DNA from: VXRD01 sp965232265
Lineage (GTDB): Bacteria; Latescibacterota; UBA2968
DNA length: 64,000 nucleotides
Assembly: GCA_965232265.1 (NCBI GenBank)
Contig: CBDDPH010000002.1
Coordinates: forward strand, 1,736,001 to 1,800,000
Reading direction: 5' to 3'
In this document: positions 6,367-14,569 of the stretch, one piece after another
How the letters are laid out: every line of letters starts with the position of its first letter
Position numbering within the stretch: position 1 is the stretch's first letter
Notes under the pieces: generated by a model
What the model was told of the DNA's origin: nothing
Database searches by the model: none
What the model saw: only the letters and a program-made list of their open reading frames with translations
Position numbers and translations under genes: made by a program

Positions 6367-9273
6367 ATGAATATACTTAAAAACAAAATCATTACCCCGC
6401 ATTGGATGATGCGTCTTTTGGGCGCGAGGATGGCAACGATTTTAATTTCATCTGATGGGCTGATTTTGGAGAGGGCCGGGGGCAAACGCTTTGCCATAAA
6501 CACTGAAAATCTGACGCGAGAAGATGTATTACGTCGCGGGAGGCTGTTTTTTGAGCTGGTGTTGCCGACGGATCGCGGAGAGGAGCGGTTGAAGGGGTTG
6601 GGCAAGGCAGAGGTGGAGGGGTTTTTCGACTGGTTGGAGGATTATTGGTATTGGTTGAAGGCGGATCAAAAGTTCGCGTCAGAGGTGCGGCGGTGTGCCG
6701 CGGAGATTAATAGATTGCTGGATGCGGGTTATTTGAGGCGTTCTCGCTGGTTGAAGATCAGGGCGATGGCGCGGGATATGCTCAATCAGTTTCGCGTGGT
6801 GCCAGCGGTGGGCTGCTTGGATCGCGACCGCCATGCTGATTTTATACTGGTGCAGCAGATGGCACACTGGACGGAGCGAGATGTGGAAGATCACCGCGTG
6901 CAATATGTCGATTGCTTCAAAGAACAATTTGCTGAGTATTTTGACCGGGTGGAGAGCAATCCGCTGACCGAGAGCCAGCGCGATGCCTGTGTGATAGATG
7001 AGGATAATAATCTGGTGCTGGCTGGTGCGGGTACTGGCAAGACGAGTACGATGGTGGGGCGTGCGGGTTTTTTGGTTAAGAGCGGGCAGGCACAGCCCGA
7101 GCAGATTCTCATGCTGGCTTTTGCGAATAAGGCGGCACGAGAGATGCAGGAGCGGCTGGATGAGCGCGTGGATGAAAAAGGCGTTGTTGCGAGTACGTTT
7201 CACAAATTGGGCAAGGATATTATTGCTTCGGTCGAAAAAGAGCAACCTTCGATTTCGCCGCTGGCACAAGACGGCGCATTATTACAAAAGCATGTCGATG
7301 GATGGTTTGAGGCGTTGCTCGAGATTCCGAGCTACAAACAATGGGTTCTGGATTATCTGAGTTATCACAGGTATGAAGGGGCTAATCGGTTTGATTTTGA
7401 GACTGAGGGCGAGTACTTGGAGTATATTCAGGCGAATGAGATCCGCACGCTGCAGGGAGAGATGGTAAAGGGTCTGGGTGAGTGTTGGATTGCCAATCAT
7501 CTGTTTAGTTTGGGGGTGACGTATCAATACGAAGCGGATTATGAGCATAAGACGAGCGGGCCGGATTATCGGCAATACCAACCCGATTTTTATCTTCCAG
7601 ATTGCGGTATTTATCTGGAGCACTGGGGAATAGACCGCGATGGCAATACGGCGCCTTTTGTGGATAAAAAGAAGTATCACGCGGGAATGGACTGGAAGCG
7701 CAAAACGCACGAGAAGCAGGGGACGCGCTTGATTGAGACCTTTCACTACGAACATGCCGAAGGTCGATTGCTGACGGGTCTGGATAAAAAATTAACACAG
7801 GCTGGCGTGCAATTTAATCCGCGGTCGCCGGATGAGATGCTGGACGCGCTGAGGGAGTTTGGGGCGATTGGCGATTTGACGCCGTTGCTCACAGATTTAT
7901 TGAGGCGGTATAAGAGCAATTTGCCCCGTCCAGATCAACCGTGGAAGGAGATTGTCCAGGGCGATGATCTGAGTCCTGTTCAGCAGCAGGCTTTGAAAAT
8001 TGTGGTGCCCATACATCAAAAATATGAAGCGTTTTTGAATGAAAACCAGCACATCGATTTTGACGATATGATTGGCAAGGCAATCGCGTATGTGCAAAGT
8101 GGTCGCTTTGTTTCGCCCTGGCGATATATTCTGGTGGATGAGTTTCAGGATATTTCCGAGCCGCGGGCGCGACTGGTCAAAGCGTTGCGAGAATCAGTTG
8201 ATGCGTGTTCCCTGTTTTGCGTGGGGGATGATTGGCAGTCCATTTATCGTTTTACGGGTAGTGATATTCGATTTACTACGGAATTTGAGGCAAAATTTGG
8301 GGCTACTCAAATTACGGCTCTGGATAAGACTTTTCGGTTCAACAACAGTATTTGCGATGTCGCCTCTCGGTTTGTACTTGAGAATCCGGCGCAGGTCAAA
8401 AAGTCTTTGACCACACACGCGATGGTAAATCATCCGGCGGTTTCACTGCTGCGCGAGAAGAAAGAGCGTCCTTCTGACGAGGCGGATTTCGATGAGCGGG
8501 TGGATCGCGTGCTGGTACATATCGCCGCGCAAGCGGAAGAGGGCAGTTCGGTTTATTTGTTGGGCAGGTTTCATTTTAACTTGCCCAATAGCACACAGAT
8601 GACAATGTTGAGAAAGCGATTCCCCACGCTGTCCATTGAGTCGAATACCGTTCACGGGTCAAAGGGTTTGGAAGCGGATTATGTCGTGGTGTTGGGGCTT
8701 GAGCGCGGTCAGTACGGTTTTCCTTCGCAGAAAACTTCTCATTCTTTGCTGGAAGCCCTGTTGCCCGCACCCGATGATTTTACATATTCGGAGGAACGCC
8801 GTTTGTTTTATGTCGCGCTGACCCGCGCCAAACAGCGCGTGTATTTGATTGGGGATATGGCGAATGCGTCCGAGTTTTTGGTCGAGTTGTTGAAGAACAA
8901 ATATCCGTTGGCACTGGACGATTTTGAGACCAGTTTGGCGCAGGCGTCTGCCGATCTCATCCATTGTGTGAAGTGCAAGACGGGTACGCTCGTTGCCGTG
9001 CAGGGAAAGTCATTTTATGGGTGTAGCAATTATCCGTTGTGCAATCACACTGAGAGTGGATGTCAAGCGTGTGGCAATCCGATGCAGCGCGTTGATCGCT
9101 TCAAAGAGTGTCTCGATCCGGGATGTGATTCCTGGACGCCTGTTTGTCCAAAGTGTGGCGGGGATATGGTTCAGCGCAAGGGGCGTTATGGTACATTCTG
9201 GGGGTGTAAGAATTATCGCGGGGACGATGATAATTCTTGCCGGCATACGGAGAATGATATTAAAATCAGGTGA
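6367..9273 (+). CDS. UvrD/Rep-family helicase, HelD (DNA helicase IV)-like, with nuclease-like insert and C-terminal zinc ribbons
   Basis: 968 residues, superfamily 1 helicase most like E. coli helicase IV in order: N-terminal HelD region with FFEL...FFDWLEDYWYWL, motif Q-like NPLTESQRDACV, Walker A GAGTGKT (220-226), AFANKAAREMQER, Walker B LVDEFQDIS (Asp591-Glu592), VGDDWQSIYRFTGSD, TVHGSKGLEADYVVVLG and YVALTRAKQRVYL. Between motifs Ia and II, YQPDFYLPDCGIYLEHWG (Asp407, Glu418) looks like the PD-(D/E)XK-type insert seen in HelD relatives. The last 100 residues carry Cys4 topoisomerase-type zinc ribbons (CVKC...CSNYPLC, CQAC...C, CPKC...C), absent from E. coli HelD (684 residues). Probable role: ATP-driven 3'-5' unwinding in DNA repair or recombination. 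ATG 6367 lacks a clear Shine-Dalgarno; ATG 6430 is an alternative. Confidence 0.85.
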   Translation: MNILKNKIITPHWMMRLLGARMATILISSDGLILERAGGKRFAINTENLTREDVLRRGRLFFELVLPTDRGEERLKGLGKAEVEGFFDWLEDYWYWLKADQKFASEVRRCAAEINRLLDAGYLRRSRWLKIRAMARDMLNQFRVVPAVGCLDRDRHADFILVQQMAHWTERDVEDHRVQYVDCFKEQFAEYFDRVESNPLTESQRDACVIDEDNNLVLAGAGTGKTSTMVGRAGFLVKSGQAQPEQILMLAFANKAAREMQERLDERVDEKGVVASTFHKLGKDIIASVEKEQPSISPLAQDGALLQKHVDGWFEALLEIPSYKQWVLDYLSYHRYEGANRFDFETEGEYLEYIQANEIRTLQGEMVKGLGECWIANHLFSLGVTYQYEADYEHKTSGPDYRQYQPDFYLPDCGIYLEHWGIDRDGNTAPFVDKKKYHAGMDWKRKTHEKQGTRLIETFHYEHAEGRLLTGLDKKLTQAGVQFNPRSPDEMLDALREFGAIGDLTPLLTDLLRRYKSNLPRPDQPWKEIVQGDDLSPVQQQALKIVVPIHQKYEAFLNENQHIDFDDMIGKAIAYVQSGRFVSPWRYILVDEFQDISEPRARLVKALRESVDACSLFCVGDDWQSIYRFTGSDIRFTTEFEAKFGATQITALDKTFRFNNSICDVASRFVLENPAQVKKSLTTHAMVNHPAVSLLREKKERPSDEADFDERVDRVLVHIAAQAEEGSSVYLLGRFHFNLPNSTQMTMLRKRFPTLSIESNTVHGSKGLEADYVVVLGLERGQYGFPSQKTSHSLLEALLPAPDDFTYSEERRLFYVALTRAKQRVYLIGDMANASEFLVELLKNKYPLALDDFETSLAQASADLIHCVKCKTGTLVAVQGKSFYGCSNYPLCNHTESGCQACGNPMQRVDRFKECLDPGCDSWTPVCPKCGGDMVQRKGRYGTFWGCKNYRGDDDNSCRHTENDIKIR

Positions 9274-9281
9274 GACGTAAG

Positions 9282-9316
9282 GTAGGGGCGAAAAATTTTT
9301 CGCCCACCGCCAATGC
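9282..9316. repeat. GTAGGGGCG intergenic palindrome, copy 1
   Basis: GTAGGGGCGAAAAATTTTTC followed by GCCCACCGCCAAT. The core GGGCGAAAAATTTTTCGCCC is a perfect palindrome. Near-identical copies lie at 21974-22010 and, diverged, at 25354-25378. The rest of the gap to 9405 holds a second imperfect palindrome (AAGACGTAAG...CGTCTTAC, about 9330-9365). Confidence 0.7.
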
Positions 9317-9405
9317 CCTGTTCAAGATACAAGACGTAAGAGGGGTTAGGGCGGGGTCGTCTTACCTTTTCCCTTTTCCCTTTCACCGCCTTTAAGGAGT
9401 TTGTA

Positions 9406-10176
9406 ATGGTTTTGCCCAGTATGCGATTGGATGATAAGGTGGTGCTGGTGACGGGTGCGGGTTCGGGTATTGGACGGGCGATTGCGCTGGCGGTGGCTGA
9501 GGTGGGTGCCGATGTGGCGGTGTGTGAGGTGCCGCAGAAGATCGATGCGTTGGATGAGGTGTGTGAGGCGATTGAAGATTTGGGGCAACGGGCATTGCCA
9601 TTGGGGTTGGAATTGCCGGATTTGGAGCGTATTGATGTGGCGGTGAGCCGGGTTATCGATACGTATGGCAGGGTTGATATTCTGGTGAATAATGCGGGGG
9701 TGAATATTCCCAGGGACGCGCTCGAGGTGACAGAGGCGGATTGGGATGGGGTGCTGGATGTGAATTTGAAGGGGTTGTTTTTTATGTCGCAGCGCGTGGC
9801 GCAATCGATGATTGAGACGGGTGGTGGCAAAATTGTCAATATTGCGTCGCAAAATGGGGTGGTGGGTTATTACAAGCGCGCGGCTTATTGTTCGAGTAAG
9901 GCAGGTGTGGTGAATTTGACGCGGGTGTTGGCTGTGGAGTGGGCGTCCTATGGGATTACGGTGAATGCCGTAGGTCCGACGTTTATTTTGACGCCGTTGA
10001 CACAATCGACGTTTGACAATGAGGCGTTGCGACAGGATTTGCTTTCTCGCATTCCTCTTGGGCGCGTGGGACAGCCCGAAGATGTGGTGGGAGCTGTGGT
10101 GTTTTTGGCGAGTCCGGCTGCGGATCTCATTACGGGACATACGCTGCTGGTGGATGGCGGTTGGACAGCACTGTGA
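9406..10176 (+). CDS. Short-chain dehydrogenase/reductase (SDR)
   Basis: 256 residues with the classical SDR plan: nucleotide-binding TGAGSGIG (16-23), NNAG near 102, catalytic Ser in NIASQN, and YCSSKAG (Tyr-x3-Lys). The C-terminal stretch RIPLGRVGQPEDVVGAVVFLASPAADLITGH is typical of gluconate-5-dehydrogenase, 3-oxoacyl-ACP reductase and related enzymes, so NAD(P)-dependent alcohol/ketone interconversion is expected but the substrate is open. AAGGAG (9393-9398) supports ATG 9406. The CoA-transferase subunit A gene begins 11 bases after the stop, suggesting one operon in which this enzyme may oxidise a hydroxy-acid intermediate. Confidence 0.85.
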   Translation: MVLPSMRLDDKVVLVTGAGSGIGRAIALAVAEVGADVAVCEVPQKIDALDEVCEAIEDLGQRALPLGLELPDLERIDVAVSRVIDTYGRVDILVNNAGVNIPRDALEVTEADWDGVLDVNLKGLFFMSQRVAQSMIETGGGKIVNIASQNGVVGYYKRAAYCSSKAGVVNLTRVLAVEWASYGITVNAVGPTFILTPLTQSTFDNEALRQDLLSRIPLGRVGQPEDVVGAVVFLASPAADLITGHTLLVDGGWTAL

Positions 10177-10186
10177 GGTAGGAATA

Positions 10187-11179
10187 ATGACAAATTCTGA
10201 AAATACAGGCCGGGGACCGCTGTTTACTGATCCCGATCCAGACGTTGCACGGGCGTTTTTTCGAGAGAAGAAGGGCGCGTTGACAGATAAGCTGATGTCT
10301 GTGTCTGATGCGGTTGCCCAGTTTGTGCATGACGGCGATTATTTGGCTTCTGGCGGGTTTGGTGGGAACAGGATTGCGACGGCGCTTTTGCACGAGGTTG
10401 TGCGGCAGGAGCGAACAGATCTGGGGTTTGCCGGGCATACGACGACGCACGATTTTCAGATTTTGGCAGCGGGTACGCGTACGGGGAAGCAGATTTTTTC
10501 GCGGTTGGATGCGGCTTATATTTTGGGGTTGGAAGCACGCGGTTTGTCGGCGCAGGCGCGGCGGTTGATGGAGAGCGGAGAGGTGGAGGTGTGTGAGTGG
10601 ACAAATTACGCGCTGGCATGTCGGTTTCGGGCGGCGGCGACGGGTGTGCCTTTTGTGCCTGTTCGCAGTATGCTGGGGACGGATACGTTTCGGGAGAGTG
10701 CGGCAAAGGAGATCGCGTGTCCTTTTACGGGCAAATCGCTGACGGCTGTGCCCGCTCTGTATCCCGATGTGGCGCTTATTCATGTACACGAGAGTGATTT
10801 GTTCGGGAATTGTCGCATTCGGGGTATTACGGTGGCTGATTGGGATTTGTCGCGTGCGTCTAAACGTGTGATTGTGAGTGCGGAGCGCATTGTGAGTACA
10901 GATGAGATTCGCAGCGATCCGAATGCGACCGCGATTCCGGCTTTTTGCGTTGATGCGGTGTGTCATGTGCCTTATGGATCGTATCCCGGCAATATGGCTG
11001 GGGAGTATTTTTCAGATGAGGCGCATCTCAAAGCGTGGTTGGACGCAGAGCGAGATGGGGAGACATATCGCGCGTTTCTGGATAAGTATTTGTATGGTGT
11101 CGATTGTTTTGAGAGCTATCTGGAGATTTGTGGCGGCGAAGAGCGGTTGGCAGAGTTGCGGAGATTGGAGAATAACTGA
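10187..11179 (+). CDS. CoA-transferase subunit A (glutaconate CoA-transferase/IpdA type)
   Basis: 330 residues, family I CoA-transferase alpha subunit. The segments LMSVSDAVAQFVHDGDYLASGGFGGNR, LGFAGHTTTHDF and RAAATGVPFVPVRSMLGTD follow the glutaconate CoA-transferase A/IpdA pattern. The C-terminal part KAWLDAERDGETYRAFLDKY is also typical of that branch. An upstream in-frame ATG at 10013 lies inside the SDR gene; ATG 10187 preceded by GGTAGGA is preferred. It would move CoA between acyl-CoA and a free acid together with the B subunit encoded 12 bases downstream. Neighbouring SDR and B subunit suggest degradation of a dicarboxylic, aromatic or ring-derived acid; the acid is unknown. Confidence 0.83.
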   Translation: MTNSENTGRGPLFTDPDPDVARAFFREKKGALTDKLMSVSDAVAQFVHDGDYLASGGFGGNRIATALLHEVVRQERTDLGFAGHTTTHDFQILAAGTRTGKQIFSRLDAAYILGLEARGLSAQARRLMESGEVEVCEWTNYALACRFRAAATGVPFVPVRSMLGTDTFRESAAKEIACPFTGKSLTAVPALYPDVALIHVHESDLFGNCRIRGITVADWDLSRASKRVIVSAERIVSTDEIRSDPNATAIPAFCVDAVCHVPYGSYPGNMAGEYFSDEAHLKAWLDAERDGETYRAFLDKYLYGVDCFESYLEICGGEERLAELRRLENN

Positions 11180-11191
11180 AGGCGGATAGCT

Positions 11192-11953
11192 ATGTACAAT
11201 GCGATGGAACTGATGATTTGTGTGGCGTCCCGGTTGCTGGAGGATGGGGCGACTGTTGGGGTGGGCACGGGGGCGCCGTGTGCCGCGGCGATGCTGGCGC
11301 AAAAGACGCATGCGCCGGGGCTTTTGGTGGCTTTTGAGGCGGGTGGTTTGGCGCCGATGTTGCCCGCGATGCCTATTTCTGTGGGGGATTCGCGCACGAC
11401 ACATCGGGCACTTATGGCGACCAGTATGTGTGATATTATGGAGACCTGTCAGCGGGGGGTGATGGATTACGCGTTTTTGGGTGGTGCTCAGATCGATGTG
11501 TATGGGAATTTAAATTCTACAGTTATTGGCGATTACAAAAAACCGCGCGTGCGTTTTCCGGGTAGCGGGGGCGCCAATGATTTTGCGAGTTTTTGCTGGC
11601 GCACGCTGATTATTACACAGCACGACCGTCGTCGTTTTGTGGAAGAGGTCGATTTTTTGACGACGCCCGGTTTTCTGACTGGGCCGGGGACGCGGGAGGC
11701 AGCGGGGTTGCCCGAAGGCGGGGGACCTTATCGCGTGATTACGGATCTGGCGGTGATGAGTTTTGATGAAGATACCTGTCGCATGCAGGTCGAGAGTTTG
11801 CACCCGGGTGTGACGTTTGATGAGGTGCAGGAGAATACCGGGTTTGAGTTGGGGCAGGTGGCTGAGGTTGAAGAGACTGTGCCGCCCGCAGAAGCGGAGT
11901 TGTGCATTTTACGCGATGAGGTCGATCCCGATGGGTTGATTATTGGGAGATAG
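11192..11953 (+). CDS. CoA-transferase subunit B (glutaconate CoA-transferase/IpdB type)
   Basis: 253 residues. GATVGVGTGAPCAAAMLAQ is the GxGxP-like N-terminal segment, and VAFEAGG places Glu49 where glutaconate CoA-transferase carries its catalytic glutamate (Glu54 in the Acidaminococcus enzyme). FLGGAQIDVYGNLNST and GSGGANDFAS are conserved B-subunit motifs. Together with the preceding A subunit it should form a heteromeric family I CoA-transferase. GCGGATAG before ATG 11192 is a weak ribosome-binding site, so coupling to the upstream gene is likely. A REP-like element follows the stop, and no further gene appears in the operon. Confidence 0.83.
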   Translation: MYNAMELMICVASRLLEDGATVGVGTGAPCAAAMLAQKTHAPGLLVAFEAGGLAPMLPAMPISVGDSRTTHRALMATSMCDIMETCQRGVMDYAFLGGAQIDVYGNLNSTVIGDYKKPRVRFPGSGGANDFASFCWRTLIITQHDRRRFVEEVDFLTTPGFLTGPGTREAAGLPEGGGPYRVITDLAVMSFDEDTCRMQVESLHPGVTFDEVQENTGFELGQVAEVEETVPPAEAELCILRDEVDPDGLIIGR

Positions 11954-11960
11954 ACAAAAC

Positions 11961-12079
11961 CCCCATCCTGGACGCCTGCTTCAGACATGCAGGCGTGACG
12001 ATAGGAATAGCATCCGTCATCGCGGCATGTCCCCTGCTTAAACCATGCAGGGACCTGCTTTAGCCGCGATCCAGTGCGC
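11961..12079. repeat. REP-like double-hairpin element, copy 2
   Basis: GGACGCCTGC...GCAGGCGTGACG (11970-12000) and GTCATCGCGGCATG...TAGCCGCGATCC (12016-12072), the latter with an inner CCCTGC/GCAGGG stem, make the same two modules as copy 1 in the opposite order and orientation. It fills the gap between two convergent genes and may also act as a bidirectional transcription stop; there is no T-run. Confidence 0.75.
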
Positions 12080-12088
12080 TTAAATAAC

Positions 12089-14377
12089 TTATGCCCCGAG
12101 GGCAATATTGTAGCTTTTGTCTTTTTCGGTTTGGAACGCGATTTCCCCCTGGCCCTCTGCGATGACCGTCCGGTCGTCATTGACTGCGTGCATCAATCCA
12201 TTGTATAGCAGGCGAATGGGATTGCCCAATAGAGAAGTTATGTGCGCGGTTTTTTCCCCGTTTTTCCATTGTAAATTGACTACAAATCCACCCCTTGCCC
12301 GCAGGCCTTGTGCGTTGCCTTCTGTCCATGCGTCTGGCAGTGCGGGAAATAGCTCAATAGCCTGATGATGGCTTTGCAATATCATTTCCACAATGCCCGC
12401 GGCACCGCCCATGTTGCCGTCCATCTGAAATGGTGGATGGTTGTCGAATAGGTTGGGCAGTGTCGAGCGTATGAGCAGTTGTCGCACATCTTCCCAGGCG
12501 CAGTCCGCATCTTTCAGGCGCGCCCACACGTTGATGAGCCATGCTCTGCTCCAGCCCGTGTGTCCGCCGCCATGCGCGAGGCGGTGTTCTATGCTTTTGC
12601 GCGTGGCAGCCAAGAAGCCGGGTTGGTTGACGAGTTGGAAGCCGGGATACACGCCGTAGATATGTGAAATATGCCGGTGTCCCGGTTCTGGTTCTTCAAA
12701 TTCTTCCGTCCATTCCATCAGGCGTCCATCGGAGCCGATTTGTGGTTCTGCAAGACGGGATAACGCGCTTTTTATGCCGTCGATAATGGGGTCGTCAAGG
12801 GATAGGACCTCGGCACAGCGCAGACAATTTGTGAATGTTTCCCAGATGATCTGCTGGTCCATGCTCGGTCCCATGACGAGGTTGCATACGTCCTGCGTGC
12901 CCGGCGCGAGGAAGCGGTTCTCCGGTGAAGAGGAGGGACCGGATACGAGTTTGCCGGTTTTTGGGTCTTCTGCCAACCAGTCGAGGTAAAACAGGGCGGC
13001 GTCTCGCACAACTGGCCAGGCCTGGTCTCGCAGAAATGTTTCTGAGCCGTTGAAATCCCAATGTTCCATAAAGTGCCTGCTGTTCCATCCGCAGCCCATG
13101 GGCCACATGCCGTATTGCACCTTTCCCAATGGGTCGGTGAAGCGCCACGCATCTGTTGTGTGATGCGCTGCGGTTCCGCGACAGCCATAGACTTCTGTTG
13201 CTGTTTGGCGGGCTGTTTGGCGCAGGGCGTTTGAAAACTCCAAATACGGTTCATGGCATTCGGGCAGACCGACGAGTTCACAGAGCCAGTAGATCATCTG
13301 GATATTGATGTTGATGTGGTAGTCGCTGTTCCACGGGGCTTCGTATTCTTGGTTCCAGATGCCCTGTAGGTTGGCGCATAAACTGCCCGGGCGCGAGCAA
13401 CAAATTGTGAGGTAACGTCCGAAGTTGAAGTAGAGTGCGACGAGCGCGGGGTCTGATGTGTGTTCGAATTCGGCGAGGCGGCGGTCTGTGGGGATGTCGT
13501 CATTTTTGTCTTCTCCGAGGGAGAAGGCGCAGCGGTCAAAATAATGGCTGTGGTCCCGCGTATGGTCGCGTTTTATGCGGGGATATGGACGTGTACCACA
13601 CGCTTCGATTGTGGATATCGCGGAGGCTTTCAGGTCGTGTGTCAGGGGCGTGTAGGGGTCGTCAAAGTTGTAGTCTGTGTCGGCGCAGACGACTATGGTG
13701 ACTGCGTCTGCATTTTCGACGATGAGGGCGTCGTCAGCACACTGGACGCGCCCGTTTTCGGCAATTGCTTTGATGCCAGCGGAAAATTTTACGCCGGGAT
13801 GGGTTTCTCCGTGTCCCGCGCGGCCGGTTATGAGGAGTGTGTTTTCAGATATGCCCGACCACTGCGCGTTTTCTTCCCGATGAAAGGATATCCGACACGA
13901 TATCGCGCCTGCTTTGTCCGATGCGATGCGACAGATGATTGCCCGGTCGATGGCTGTGGCAAATACTTCGCGGTGATATGCGACGCCGTATGCATTCCAT
14001 CGCGTTGTGGCGATTGCAGAGTTTAGTGAGAGTTCACGGCGGTAATCGGTGTGTTGTTCCACGCCGCTTTGCTCGATGAGCAAATCGCCCAATGTCTGAT
14101 AGCTGCGCGGTGCAATGCGTTCTCCCATGACGCCTTCTTGCACGAGGTCCTGCGCTTCGGTGTATTGGCCTTCAAAGAGCAGTTGACGCGTGCGTGCGAC
14201 GACCTGTTGTGCGCCCGGTGGTGATTTGGGTACGGGAGGTCCCGCCCAGATCGAGTCTTCGTTCATTTGTATGCGTTCATTGCTCACCCCACCAAATACC
14301 ATGGCGCCGAGTTTCCCACACCCCACTGGCAAGGCGTGATTCCAATTTTCCGCCGGTTCGTCATACCAGAGTTTCAT
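12089..14377 (-). CDS. Glycoside hydrolase family 95-like alpha-L-fucosidase
   Basis: 762 residues, full length for GH95. It starts with the family's N-terminal LWYDEPAENWNHALPVGCGKLGAMVFGG and MNEDSIWAG. The (alpha/alpha)6 barrel contains WNSDYHININIQMIYW (conserved Asn pair) and, near the C-terminus, FQMDGNMGGAAGIVEMILQSH, whose Asp corresponds to the catalytic base region (FQIDGNFGG in relatives). GH95 enzymes remove alpha-1,2-linked fucose, and some members act on galactose, by inversion. No signal peptide is visible, so it is predicted cytoplasmic, acting on imported oligosaccharides. Start ATG 14377 has GGAGGACAT just upstream and a promoter-like pair further out. Convergent with the CoA-transferase operon. 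Confidence 0.9.
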   Translation of the reverse strand: MKLWYDEPAENWNHALPVGCGKLGAMVFGGVSNERIQMNEDSIWAGPPVPKSPPGAQQVVARTRQLLFEGQYTEAQDLVQEGVMGERIAPRSYQTLGDLLIEQSGVEQHTDYRRELSLNSAIATTRWNAYGVAYHREVFATAIDRAIICRIASDKAGAISCRISFHREENAQWSGISENTLLITGRAGHGETHPGVKFSAGIKAIAENGRVQCADDALIVENADAVTIVVCADTDYNFDDPYTPLTHDLKASAISTIEACGTRPYPRIKRDHTRDHSHYFDRCAFSLGEDKNDDIPTDRRLAEFEHTSDPALVALYFNFGRYLTICCSRPGSLCANLQGIWNQEYEAPWNSDYHININIQMIYWLCELVGLPECHEPYLEFSNALRQTARQTATEVYGCRGTAAHHTTDAWRFTDPLGKVQYGMWPMGCGWNSRHFMEHWDFNGSETFLRDQAWPVVRDAALFYLDWLAEDPKTGKLVSGPSSSPENRFLAPGTQDVCNLVMGPSMDQQIIWETFTNCLRCAEVLSLDDPIIDGIKSALSRLAEPQIGSDGRLMEWTEEFEEPEPGHRHISHIYGVYPGFQLVNQPGFLAATRKSIEHRLAHGGGHTGWSRAWLINVWARLKDADCAWEDVRQLLIRSTLPNLFDNHPPFQMDGNMGGAAGIVEMILQSHHQAIELFPALPDAWTEGNAQGLRARGGFVVNLQWKNGEKTAHITSLLGNPIRLLYNGLMHAVNDDRTVIAEGQGEIAFQTEKDKSYNIALGA

Positions 14378-14415
14378 TATGTCCTCCGCTGTTTTAGTTC
14401 CATAAATTCTCTGGT

Positions 14416-14444
14416 AAAATAGCAGGTGAATTTGGTTCTCGCAA
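14416..14444 (-). promoter_or_regulatory. Putative sigma70-type promoter of the GH95 gene
   Basis: On the minus strand TTGCGA (14444-14439) and TATTTT (14421-14416) are 17 bases apart and lie about 40 bases before the start codon. The boxes match consensus only partly. Confidence 0.4.
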
Positions 14445-14501
14445 CTGTCTTGACAGAGAATCTATAGGAGGGATGCAAGGCAGGGTTATAGCGGTAGTAC
14501 A

Positions 14502-14530
14502 GGGAAGGGGAGACAAACTCTCCCCTTCCC
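14502..14530. repeat. Perfect 12-bp hairpin in the GH95/larC gap
   Basis: GGGAAGGGGAGA, loop CAAAC, TCTCCCCTTCCC. A second, related GGGGAGAGA...GGGGGAGGGGTA segment follows at once (14534-14558). Without a T-run it is not an obvious terminator; it looks like another dispersed intergenic repeat. The remainder of the 192-base gap shows nothing else. Confidence 0.5.
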
Positions 14531-14569
14531 ATACGGGGAGAGACCGGGGGAGGGGTAGCTATACGTGCG

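Noticed and set aside
13460..14026. Plus-strand frame of 188 codons within the GH95 gene
   Set aside because: Composition (Cys, Val, Gly rich) and lack of motifs mark it as antisense noise; GH95 motifs run through the same region on the minus strand.
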